From positions 1 to 13,023 of the forward strand of contig DXZN01000055.1 of NCBI GenBank assembly GCA_019419645.1: a DNA stretch of 13,023 bases. Reading direction: 5' to 3'. The notes under the pieces are model-generated. The model had not been told where the DNA came from. It saw nothing but the letters and a program-made list of their open reading frames with translations, and ran no database searches. Source of the stretch: Collinsella sp. (GTDB lineage Bacteria; Actinomycetota; Coriobacteriia; Coriobacteriales; Coriobacteriaceae). How positions within the stretch are numbered: the stretch's first letter is position 1; every line of letters starts with the position of its first letter. Below are positions 7,168 through 12,741 of this stretch, piece after piece. Position numbers and translations under genes: made by a program.

Positions 7168-8286
7168 CTACTCATGCCATAAAACGCGGTCGCGGATATA
7201 CTCGCCCAGCATGGGCACGGTAAACCGCACAAGGCCGTATCCGGCGGCCTCGATGACGCGCTCGCGAATCAGGCTTGCGCGATATTTACTCGCCCAGCTC
7301 TGGGTACGGTCGCAGCGCTCAATGATATCCGCCGTGCGCGTCGGCTTGTCCTCGTCAACCGCCATAGCCTCGATAAAGAGGCGCTGAGGGCTGCGCAGAC
7401 CGTAATACAGAGGTGCGTCAACCGCTTCGTAGAACTCGGAGACGGCATCCGCATGGCCATTCTCGACATCGCGCCTTTCGATGACCTGCGAGCCACGCCG
7501 GACAGCAGACCGCCACATGTAATAGCCCACCAGCTGAACCATATAGGGATGCCCCATGCTCTTGCGCGCCGCAAGGTCCGCCGTCTCCGCGTCAACGTAA
7601 AGACCAGCGTCTTTGACCGTCTGGATATACGAATCGCGCACTTTGGGCAAAGATATTGCCCCCAACGTACGCTGCTGGGCACGCCGCAAAAACGTCACGC
7701 TCGGCTCTTCGAGCAGATCGTCAACCATACTGGGCAAGCCGGCGAACGCCAGCGCAAGACCGCGCTGGTCGCTATCGGGCAAGCCCGTGGCATCCTGGTC
7801 TCCGAGCACCTGCTGATAGAGGACGGCAAGAGCCGCCAGTTCCTCGATAGACACCGATTGTGCCTCGTCAATCGCAAACAAGACGCCCTTGCCCGGACCG
7901 AGCTTCTTGAGACGCTCGTTGACCAGCCCTCGCAATGTCTCGCCTTTTGCCCGCGCCGCCTCGACCGACATCCGGCCAAACGACGGCCCAAACTCCATTG
8001 ACGTCACAACGGGTTTATTCGAGCGAAGCGCGTCGGCCAAGCGGTCGCACAAACCAAGCGAAGCGGAATCGGAGACAACCGCCCATCCGCGCTCGCTGGC
8101 TAGACGTTGCAGCTCCCGCAGGAGAACCGTTTTGCCACAGCCGCGGTTTCCCGTAATGAGCATGAGCCTGCCCGGCGCTCCGGCGCCGTTGTCGAGCCCT
8201 TCCTCAAAATCTTCGATGACCGACTCGCGACCGATGAGTATCGGAGGCCGCTTACCAGCTGTGGGCTTAAAGGGATTTGGATTCAT
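7168..8286 (-). CDS. AAA+ ATPase with C-terminal winged-helix-like region
   Basis: A 372-aa P-loop ATPase of the Orc1/Cdc6-like or STAND-like AAA class. An N-terminal NPFKPTAGKRPP segment leads into IGR (18-20), typical of these ATPases. Walker A is GNRGCGKT (46-53), Walker B is VLFAIDEAQ (135-143) with D140 and E141, and a sensor-1-like strand is LALAFAGLP (177-185). Residues about 210-290 form the helical lid, with GHPYMVQLVGYYMW (245-258), and about 298-370 resemble a winged helix. There is no signal peptide or membrane span. Family members are common in actinobacteria and lack a settled function. GAGGAGG (8292-8298) lies 5 nt before the ATG. Three tandem TATAA-containing repeats lie upstream (8321-8350), and the UvrA-like gene follows by 25 bp, so the two products may act together; that link is inference. 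Confidence 0.8.
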   Translation of the reverse strand: MNPNPFKPTAGKRPPILIGRESVIEDFEEGLDNGAGAPGRLMLITGNRGCGKTVLLRELQRLASERGWAVVSDSASLGLCDRLADALRSNKPVVTSMEFGPSFGRMSVEAARAKGETLRGLVNERLKKLGPGKGVLFAIDEAQSVSIEELAALAVLYQQVLGDQDATGLPDSDQRGLALAFAGLPSMVDDLLEEPSVTFLRRAQQRTLGAISLPKVRDSYIQTVKDAGLYVDAETADLAARKSMGHPYMVQLVGYYMWRSAVRRGSQVIERRDVENGHADAVSEFYEAVDAPLYYGLRSPQRLFIEAMAVDEDKPTRTADIIERCDRTQSWASKYRASLIRERVIEAAGYGLVRFTVPMLGEYIRDRVLWHE

Positions 8287-8320
8287 ATCGGCCTCCTCGG
8301 ATTGGCAAACCCTGGTAACA

Positions 8321-8350
8321 GTTATACCAACTTATACCGAGTTATACCAA
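8321..8350 (-). promoter_or_regulatory. Three tandem 10-bp repeats, extended -10-like, before ATPase gene
   Basis: Read on the minus strand, the units are TTGGTATAAC, TCGGTATAAG and TTGGTATAAC, all containing GGTATAA and spaced exactly 10 bp. Two of them match an extended -10 (TG, one base, TATAAC). The unit nearest the gene would start RNA near 8313, about 27 nt before the ATG at 8286. They may be stacked promoter boxes or operator half-sites on one face of the helix; the sequence cannot decide. Confidence 0.5.
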
Positions 8351-8353
8351 TAG

Positions 8354-8386
8354 CATGTGACAGAGGAACTGTCCCTTTGTCACATG
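8354..8386. repeat. Dispersed palindrome, copy 2
   Basis: CATGTGACAGAGG (8354-8366) pairs with CCTTTGTCACATG (8374-8386) apart from one G-T pair, around the loop AACTGTC, which is identical to copy 1 at 4626 and in the same orientation. It lies at the end of the TetM-like gene and just ahead of the tandem repeats that precede the ATPase gene, so it probably insulates the two transcription units. The stop codon of the TetM-like gene is inside its right arm. Confidence 0.85.
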
Positions 8387-10383
8387 TGGCCGAAAAACTC
8401 GGCGTCTGCTGCTCGCCAGGGGCGGAAGGTGGCGGGATCGATCTTTACGTGCGCCGCGGCGGGTACGTCGTACCATTTGACCGTGTAACCGGCGCCGTGA
8501 GAGCAAAAGACCGAATCGGGCGTGTTGGGCAGATCGGCCTCGGGCTCATAGGCGGCCGTCACGATGACGCGCTCGGCATCATGGCAAGCCGCATAACCGG
8601 CGAACTCCAGGTACAGATGACCGCGCCCGCTCGTGTAGGCAGCCACCTCCAGCGCGTAATCCTGCACCTCGGATGCCGGCACGCGACCCACAAGCTTCGC
8701 TCGGTCTCCCGCCATCGTCGGCGGCTCGTACTCGGCACCCATGCGTGTGGCATCTGACAACGCCCGGCCCACGCACTCCCCCGGCACCTCGAGCTCAAAG
8801 TGGTACCACGGCTCCAGCAACACGTCTGCGCCGACCTCGCGCGCCTGCATCAAACCCTGGCGAATCGCGCGATACGTGGCCTGGCGAAAATCGCCGCCCT
8901 CGGTGTGTTTGGTATGCGCGCGGCCGCCCGTGAGCGTAATGCGCACATCGGTGATGGGCGAGCCCGTCAGCACGCCCAGGTGGTCGCGCTCCATAGCGTT
9001 GGTGAGTGCCAAACGCTGCCAGTTAAGATCGAGCTCGTCGGTCGAGGTCACGGTGCCAAACTGCACACCCGAACCCGCCGGCAACGGCTCCAGGCGCAGA
9101 TGCACCTCGGCATAGTGACGCAGCGGCTCAAAGTGGCCCACGCCCTCGACCGGCCGCGAAATAGTCTCCTTATAGAGAATGCCGCCGGGCTCAAACGCAA
9201 CCGAAAGGCCAAAGCGATCGGCCAACACCCGCTGCACGACCTCGAGTTGCACGGCGCCCATCAACTGCAAATGGATCTGCTCAAGATGCGTATTCCAGCT
9301 TACGCCGAGCATGGGGTCTTCGTCCGCCAACTCACTCAGCGCTTTAAACACCGCATGAACGTCGTGTTCGCCCGGCAGCACCGTATAGGTGAGGACCGGA
9401 GCGATGACGGGCGCATCGCCCGCGGGCTCCGTGCCCAGGGCGTCCCCTGGGCGAACGTGCGCAAGACCCGTCACGGCGCAAATACCGCCAGCAGCAACTT
9501 CTTGGGCAAGCTCATACTTCTCGCCGTTATAGATGCGCACCTGATCGACCTTCTGTTCCCACGCCTCGGCACTGGAATGCCCGCTGATCATCTGTTTTGC
9601 GCGCAGCGTGCCGCCGGTCACTTTAACCCAAGCCAAGCGCTCGCCACGATCCCCGCGGCTGACACGATAGACGCGCGCGGCAAACTCCGGGAGCCACGCC
9701 TGCTCACGCATCAGCGCGCATATGCCGTCCAGCAGCTCGTCAACGCCTTGGTCCTTGAGCGCCGAGCCGGCAAAGCAGGGAAAGAGCTTGCGCTCGGCAA
9801 CCATGCGCGACAGCGTTGCGACAGAAAGCTCACCCGCTTCAAGAAACTCCTCGAGCGCCGCTTCGTCCAACGCAGCAGCGTCCTCCTGAACGGCGCCGCC
9901 CGCCAGCAGCTCGTTGGCATCCAGGCAGCCCTCGGAAAGACGCTGCCCGAGTTGTGCCAGCAAAACATCGCGGCCGGGATTCTCCAAATCGATCTTGTTG
10001 ATGAAGATGAACGTCGGGATGTCATAGCGTGCAAGCAGGCGCCACAGGGTTTCGGTGTGCCCCTGCACGCCATCGTTGGCGCCCACCACCAGAATCGCGT
10101 AGTCCAGGGCACGCAGTGTGCGCTCCGCCTCGGCAGAAAAATCGACATGGCCGGGAGCATCCACGAGCATGACGTGGGTATCGCCGTGGTCGAGCACGGC
10201 CTGCGACGAGAAAATCGTGATGCCGCGCTCGCGCTCGATCGTGTTAGTGTCCAGATGCGAATCGCCATCGTCCACGCGGCCACGCTTGCGAATGCGGCCC
10301 GCGTTGAACAGCATGGCCTCGGCCAACGTGGTCTTGCCGGCATCGACATGCGCCAAGATTCCAACGACCGCTTGCTTCGACAT
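8380..10383 (-). CDS. TetM-like translational GTPase (ribosomal-protection-type, EF-G related)
   Basis: A 667-aa member of the EF-G superfamily closest to the ribosomal-protection group. GTPase motifs are complete: G1 AHVDAGKTT (11-19), G2 ERGITI (52-57), G3 DAPGH (75-79), G4 NKID (129-132) and G5 GSAL (206-209). Domain II follows (about 235-320), then domains III-V; the C-terminal FCSHGAG (626-632) is characteristic of TetM-like rather than EF-G proteins. At the domain IV tip, where Tet(M) has YSPVSTPADFR, this protein has HTKHTEGGDFR (490-500). It therefore looks like the chromosomal TetM-like factor group rather than an acquired tet gene, and tetracycline resistance cannot be assumed. ATG 10383 is preceded by AGAGGAGA; the frame continues upstream only through unlikely sequence. 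It is transcribed away from the candidate small RNA at 10458, and its last Met and stop lie within the palindrome 8354-8386. Confidence 0.87.
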   Translation of the reverse strand: MSKQAVVGILAHVDAGKTTLAEAMLFNAGRIRKRGRVDDGDSHLDTNTIERERGITIFSSQAVLDHGDTHVMLVDAPGHVDFSAEAERTLRALDYAILVVGANDGVQGHTETLWRLLARYDIPTFIFINKIDLENPGRDVLLAQLGQRLSEGCLDANELLAGGAVQEDAAALDEAALEEFLEAGELSVATLSRMVAERKLFPCFAGSALKDQGVDELLDGICALMREQAWLPEFAARVYRVSRGDRGERLAWVKVTGGTLRAKQMISGHSSAEAWEQKVDQVRIYNGEKYELAQEVAAGGICAVTGLAHVRPGDALGTEPAGDAPVIAPVLTYTVLPGEHDVHAVFKALSELADEDPMLGVSWNTHLEQIHLQLMGAVQLEVVQRVLADRFGLSVAFEPGGILYKETISRPVEGVGHFEPLRHYAEVHLRLEPLPAGSGVQFGTVTSTDELDLNWQRLALTNAMERDHLGVLTGSPITDVRITLTGGRAHTKHTEGGDFRQATYRAIRQGLMQAREVGADVLLEPWYHFELEVPGECVGRALSDATRMGAEYEPPTMAGDRAKLVGRVPASEVQDYALEVAAYTSGRGHLYLEFAGYAACHDAERVIVTAAYEPEADLPNTPDSVFCSHGAGYTVKWYDVPAAAHVKIDPATFRPWRAADAEFFGHM

Positions 10384-10426
10384 GGCTCTCCTCTTATTGC
10401 AAGCCCATCGCACGCGGCAACGGGCG

Positions 10427-10453
10427 TTCACGCTCCACACTGGATGATACAAT
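10427..10453 (+). promoter_or_regulatory. Extended -10 promoter, possibly bidirectional
   Basis: TGATACAAT (10445-10453) is an extended -10 with five of six matches to TATAAT. An imperfect -35, TTCACG (10427-10432), lies 15 bp upstream. Transcription would begin about 10458-10460, at the start of the structured region. On the minus strand the same bases read TATCAT (10449-10444), with TTCGCC 17 bp ahead, which could serve the divergent TetM-like gene. Confidence 0.55.
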
Positions 10454-10457
10454 TTAC

Positions 10458-10656
10458 GGGCCGGTGGGCGAAGCGGGCCCTATCCCCCGACCGAGCTCAT
10501 CGCCCCGCGTTGCCGCGCGGCGATTTTCGTAGGTTCGCGCCTTGCGAAAGCCGGCACCTCCCCTTTTTGTCTGCCCGGGTTCATCTGGGGCGGTAACAAT
10601 GCGAGTCCCACAACGACGCGTTTTACCAAAAATGGCCCCACTCGGGGCCATTTTTT
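10458..10656 (+). ncRNA. Candidate stand-alone small RNA, possibly 6S RNA
   Basis: About 200 nt bounded by an extended -10 promoter and a strong terminator, with no convincing reading frame and no plus-strand gene directly downstream. The 5' part GAAGCGGGCC (10470-10479), then a C-run and GACCGA, resembles the 5' half of E. coli 6S RNA (CAAGCGGGCC, then CCCC and GAGCCGA). Pairings seen: GTGGG (10464-10468) with CCCAC (10607-10611), CGGGC (10474-10478) with GCCCG (10573-10577), an apical hairpin ATCGCC/GGCGAT (10499-10524) and a small hairpin TTCGC/GCGAA (10534-10548). A long rod with a central C-rich bubble is the 6S plan, and 6S RNA acts by sequestering RNA polymerase. The RNA gene is fairly likely; 6S identity is moderate, from remembered similarity. 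RNase P, tmRNA and SRP RNA signatures were looked for and not seen. Confidence 0.5.
10628..10656 (+). terminator. Strong Rho-independent terminator, usable from both strands
   Basis: AAAAATGGCCCC (10628-10639) and GGGGCCATTTTT (10644-10655) form a perfect 12-bp stem with an ACTC loop, and six Ts end the plus-strand copy. It closes the candidate small RNA. The complementary reading has five Ts and lies 34 bp beyond the GNAT stop at 10690, so it probably also ends that minus-strand transcript. Confidence 0.9.
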
Positions 10657-10689
10657 ATTTGAGCTGGGTGATGATACGTGCCTTGGCTC

Positions 10690-11178
10690 CTACGCCTCGC
10701 GCAGCCAATCAAACGCGACACGCGCCGTGCCGTCGGACACATAGACGATACCGACACGCTCGAACCCCGCCTTGGCGATGGCGCCCTGCATGGGCAAGTT
10801 GTCCTCGTGCGTGTCAATACGCAGATGGTCGGCGCATTCCTTGGCAAAGGCAAACATCGCCGCCGCGATACCGTGCACGGTGCCGTCGGATGCCACGCGA
10901 TGCAGCACGGCATACGGAGTGTCGCTGCGCCATTGACCGTCCTCAATCACGTCATAGCACTCGTCCGGACCCGGTAAAAAGGCAAACGTCGCCACCACGC
11001 GGCCGTCGACTTCGCACACGTAACTGCCACCAGCGGCGATATCGGCAGCCAGCTGCTCGGCCGAAGGCGTGCCCTCGGGCCACTGCGTGGCGTTGCCATG
11101 CGCGCGCATAAAGGCGCGGGCCGCGTCATAGATAGCCATGACGGCGGGAATGTCGGTATCGAGGGTTTTTCTGATCAT
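10690..11178 (-). CDS. GNAT-family N-acetyltransferase
   Basis: A 162-aa acetyltransferase of the GNAT superfamily, which moves acetyl from acetyl-CoA to an amine. The start MIRKTLDTDIPAVMAIYDAAR is the usual first strand and helix. The acetyl-CoA region is the HRVASDGTVHGIAAAMFAFA segment, with the pantetheine-contact turn reduced to VHGIA, followed by LRIDTHEDNLPMQ and AIAKAGFERVG, the typical motif B. The substrate cannot be read. ATG 11178 and GTG 11181 are adjacent candidates; GAGGTC (11187-11192) serves either, and ATG is preferred. It diverges from the small zinc-ribbon-like gene at 11256, sharing the symmetric promoter element 11200-11231. Confidence 0.87.
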   Translation of the reverse strand: MIRKTLDTDIPAVMAIYDAARAFMRAHGNATQWPEGTPSAEQLAADIAAGGSYVCEVDGRVVATFAFLPGPDECYDVIEDGQWRSDTPYAVLHRVASDGTVHGIAAAMFAFAKECADHLRIDTHEDNLPMQGAIAKAGFERVGIVYVSDGTARVAFDWLREA

Positions 11179-11199
11179 CACGCGGCGACCTCACGTTTA

Positions 11200-11231
11200 T
11201 TGGTATCACTTTGATTGAGCAATGATACCAA
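11200..11231. promoter_or_regulatory. Symmetric divergent promoter/operator element
   Basis: TTGGTATCA (11200-11208) is repeated inverted as TGATACCAA (11223-11231) with a 14-nt spacer. Each arm contains an extended -10: TGGTATCAC on plus and TGGTATCAT on minus. Predicted starts fall near 11216 and 11215, giving leaders of about 40 nt to the gene at 11256 and 37 nt to the GNAT gene. The two boxes face each other. A dimer-binding operator is the alternative, or both may apply. Confidence 0.5.
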
Positions 11232-11255
11232 CGTTTGGAGAGGAGCGCGAAGCAG

Positions 11256-11552
11256 ATGGGGAGCAAAAAGCGAGCCGCCTGGTCAAAAGCCAAAAGCGAG
11301 TTTTTGGGCGCTGCCACCGGCGGCGATATGAGCGACCTGTTTGCACGCGAGGACGAGCGCCGCGACGCCCTGGACGCCGAGCGCGACGAGGCTTGGCGCT
11401 ATAAGTCGTGCGAGCGCAAAAACCGTTACGACACACGCGCCGAAGCCGAGGCCGTTATGGCCGACTGCGAAAACCGCGGACGGCGTGGTTTGGCCTGCTA
11501 CAAATGCGAATACTGCGGCGGCTGGCACCTGACGTCGCACCCTTGGAAATAG
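11256..11552 (+). CDS. Small zinc-ribbon-like protein, unknown function
   Basis: A 98-aa basic and acidic protein not assignable to a named family. The N-terminal half (1-50) is charged and helical, beginning MGSKKRAAWSKAKSEF. The second half has C52 in YKSCERKNRYDT, C71, then YKCEYCGGWHLTSH (82-95) with C84, C87, H91 and H95; C52, C84, C87 and H91 could hold one zinc. Short proteins with a Cys-Lys start and a C-terminal CxxCxxWHLTS occur in actinobacteria and phages, with nucleic-acid contact often assumed. AGGAG at 11241-11245 is 10 nt from the ATG, which is rather long, but no better start exists. It diverges from the GNAT gene and converges with rsmJ, with a hairpin between. Confidence 0.72.
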   Translation: MGSKKRAAWSKAKSEFLGAATGGDMSDLFAREDERRDALDAERDEAWRYKSCERKNRYDTRAEAEAVMADCENRGRRGLACYKCEYCGGWHLTSHPWK

Positions 11553-11564
11553 ACCCCCGCATCG

Positions 11565-11596
11565 GCACGGCGCTGGCGAAGCGCCAGCCATCGTGC
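11565..11596. terminator. Hairpin between convergent genes
   Basis: GCTGGCG (11572-11578) pairs with CGCCAGC (11582-11588) around an AAG loop, and GCACG (11565-11569) can pair with CGTGC (11592-11596) beneath it. It fills the 49-bp gap between the stops of the zinc-ribbon-like gene (11552) and rsmJ (11602). No T-tract flanks it, so intrinsic termination is only possible. Confidence 0.5.
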
Positions 11597-11601
11597 ACAA
11601 G

Positions 11602-12306
11602 CTACGGGCGCGGCGGCACCAAAACATCGTAACGAACGGCCTTGCCCGCAAGCTGATAGCTCGGCTTGACGCCGGCAAGCAGCGGCCCCTTCACCGGTCG
11701 CTTGATAACGACCTTGCGCGGGTGCACCGCAAGCGCAGCTTCGACCAGCGTCTCCTCGTCGGCGCACGGCTGCTCCAGATGGTGCAAGAGCTGAAACTTC
11801 TTTTTCACCGCCGCGCTCTTGGTGCGCTCGGGAAACATGGGGTCCAGATACACCACGTCGGGAGCGGTGAGCTCGCCCTGCCCGATCAGCTCGGCCGTAT
11901 GGCGAAGGCCGGCAATGCTGTCCTCGCCCGCATGTAAGCGCATGCGCGCCACAGCAGCCGCAAGCGCCGGATCATCTGCCGCGCGATCCAAGGCGTCCTT
12001 GAGAAGCGCCGCGATTACGCAATCCTGTTCATACAGATCGACGGTAAAGCCCGCGGCCGCCAGCAGCAGCGAATCCTCACCAAAGCCCGCCGTGGCATCA
12101 ATCGCCCATGGGCGCTCGATGCCTTTTGTGCGCGCAACCTTTACCAGCAGCTCTTGCTGCAGGCGGCCCTGCTTGAGTCGTGGCAGCATGCGGCCAAAAT
12201 CGGCGCGCAGTTCCATCGTGCCGTCGGTGAGCGTGAGGCCCTCGGACTTCCCGGTCAGCTCAAGCCCCGCGGCCCGAGCAACAGAAAAGGGATCGACGAC
12301 GCCCAT
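11602..12306 (-). CDS. rsmJ: 16S rRNA (guanine-1516-N2)-methyltransferase
   Basis: A 234-aa class I SAM-dependent methyltransferase of the RsmJ family, which modifies G1516 of 16S rRNA. The SAM-binding loop is IDATAGFGEDS (69-79), followed by VDLYEQDCVIAALLKDAL (89-106), where RsmJ normally has its acidic motif. The catalytic segment is VVYLDPMFPERTKSAAVKKK (151-170), with the family's DPMFP. VIKRP (200-204) and a final strand RYDVLV (225-230) complete the fold. Length is near the usual 250 aa. ATG 12306 is chosen because AAGGAG lies at 12312-12317; the upstream GTG 12312 falls inside that site. The small membrane-protein gene lies upstream on the same strand, with a hairpin between, so rsmJ may depend on readthrough or its own promoter. 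Confidence 0.88.
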   Translation of the reverse strand: MGVVDPFSVARAAGLELTGKSEGLTLTDGTMELRADFGRMLPRLKQGRLQQELLVKVARTKGIERPWAIDATAGFGEDSLLLAAAGFTVDLYEQDCVIAALLKDALDRAADDPALAAAVARMRLHAGEDSIAGLRHTAELIGQGELTAPDVVYLDPMFPERTKSAAVKKKFQLLHHLEQPCADEETLVEAALAVHPRKVVIKRPVKGPLLAGVKPSYQLAGKAVRYDVLVPPRP

Positions 12307-12337
12307 GGACACTCCTTAGCAAACAAAACGAATACAT

Positions 12338-12360
12338 GGGCGCCATTCATGTCGGCACCC
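12338..12360 (-). terminator. Probable terminator of the small membrane-protein gene
   Basis: On the minus strand GGGTGCC (12360-12354) pairs with GGCGCCC (12344-12338), with one G-T pair, around a 9-nt loop. The following stretch is T-rich and includes a TTTT run. It lies 10 bp beyond the stop at 12370 and about 20 bp ahead of the rsmJ ribosome site, so it may attenuate rather than stop transcription into rsmJ. Confidence 0.55.
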
Positions 12361-12369
12361 AACCGTCCG

Positions 12370-12513
12370 TTATTGTCCCACATGCGACATGGTCCACAGC
12401 ATCCCAATGCAAAGCACCGCCATCAATCCCGTGCACACGGCAGCGATCACAGAATCACCCATGCGCCTTCCCAACGACCGCGGTTCACGCACTTGCTCTG
12501 GTCCGTACATCAT
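12370..12513 (-). CDS. 47-aa single-pass membrane protein, unknown function
   Basis: This short gene has a textbook ribosome site: AAGGAGG (12524-12518), 4 nt before ATG 12513, the spacing used by the neighbouring genes. A second ATG follows immediately at 12510. The protein starts with a charged stretch MMYGPEQVREPRSLGRRMGD (1-20), then one hydrophobic helix SVIAAVCTGLMAVLCIGMLW (21-40) and a short tail TMSHVGQ. Arginines before the helix suggest the N-terminus stays in the cytoplasm. There are no Cys-motif or catalytic features. It lies upstream of rsmJ on the same strand, with a hairpin between. Comparable small membrane proteins often modulate a larger membrane partner, but none is indicated. 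No homologue is recognised. Confidence 0.65.
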   Translation of the reverse strand: MMYGPEQVREPRSLGRRMGDSVIAAVCTGLMAVLCIGMLWTMSHVGQ

Positions 12514-12741
12514 GGCTCCTCCTTAGACTCACTTCTTATCACGGCCTCATCATCGCAGCGCCGCACATGAGCTGCCATCGATTTGACTTACAGCTGGCTT
12601 TCCTTTTTGAAAGATTGCCCTGCACAGGCGAGAAGCGCTTTCTAACACACACGCCGTCACGTTGAACTACAATGTGCTTCACGATATGTGCAGCATATGG
12701 GACGCGCCAGACTGGCAGCGCCCGAATCGAAAGGACTACCT

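Noticed and set aside
10570..10590. tRNA T-arm-like GGTTCATC in the candidate RNA
   Set aside because: The flanking bases do not form a proper 5-bp T-stem, and no acceptor, D or anticodon arms can be built around it.
8800..10596. 598-codon open frame on the plus strand opposite the TetM-like gene
   Set aside because: Antisense shadow; the minus strand carries complete GTPase motifs, and this frame has no ribosome site or family features and runs into the candidate RNA.
10454..10651. 65-codon minus-strand open frame in the gene-free region
   Set aside because: It spans the terminator hairpin, has no convincing ribosome site and an atypical composition; a plus-strand RNA gene explains the region better.
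10458..10656. RNase P RNA, tmRNA, SRP RNA or a riboswitch
   Set aside because: Signature segments such as the tmRNA start, the SRP tetraloop domain and the RNase P core were not seen, and no plus-strand gene lies directly downstream for a riboswitch to control.
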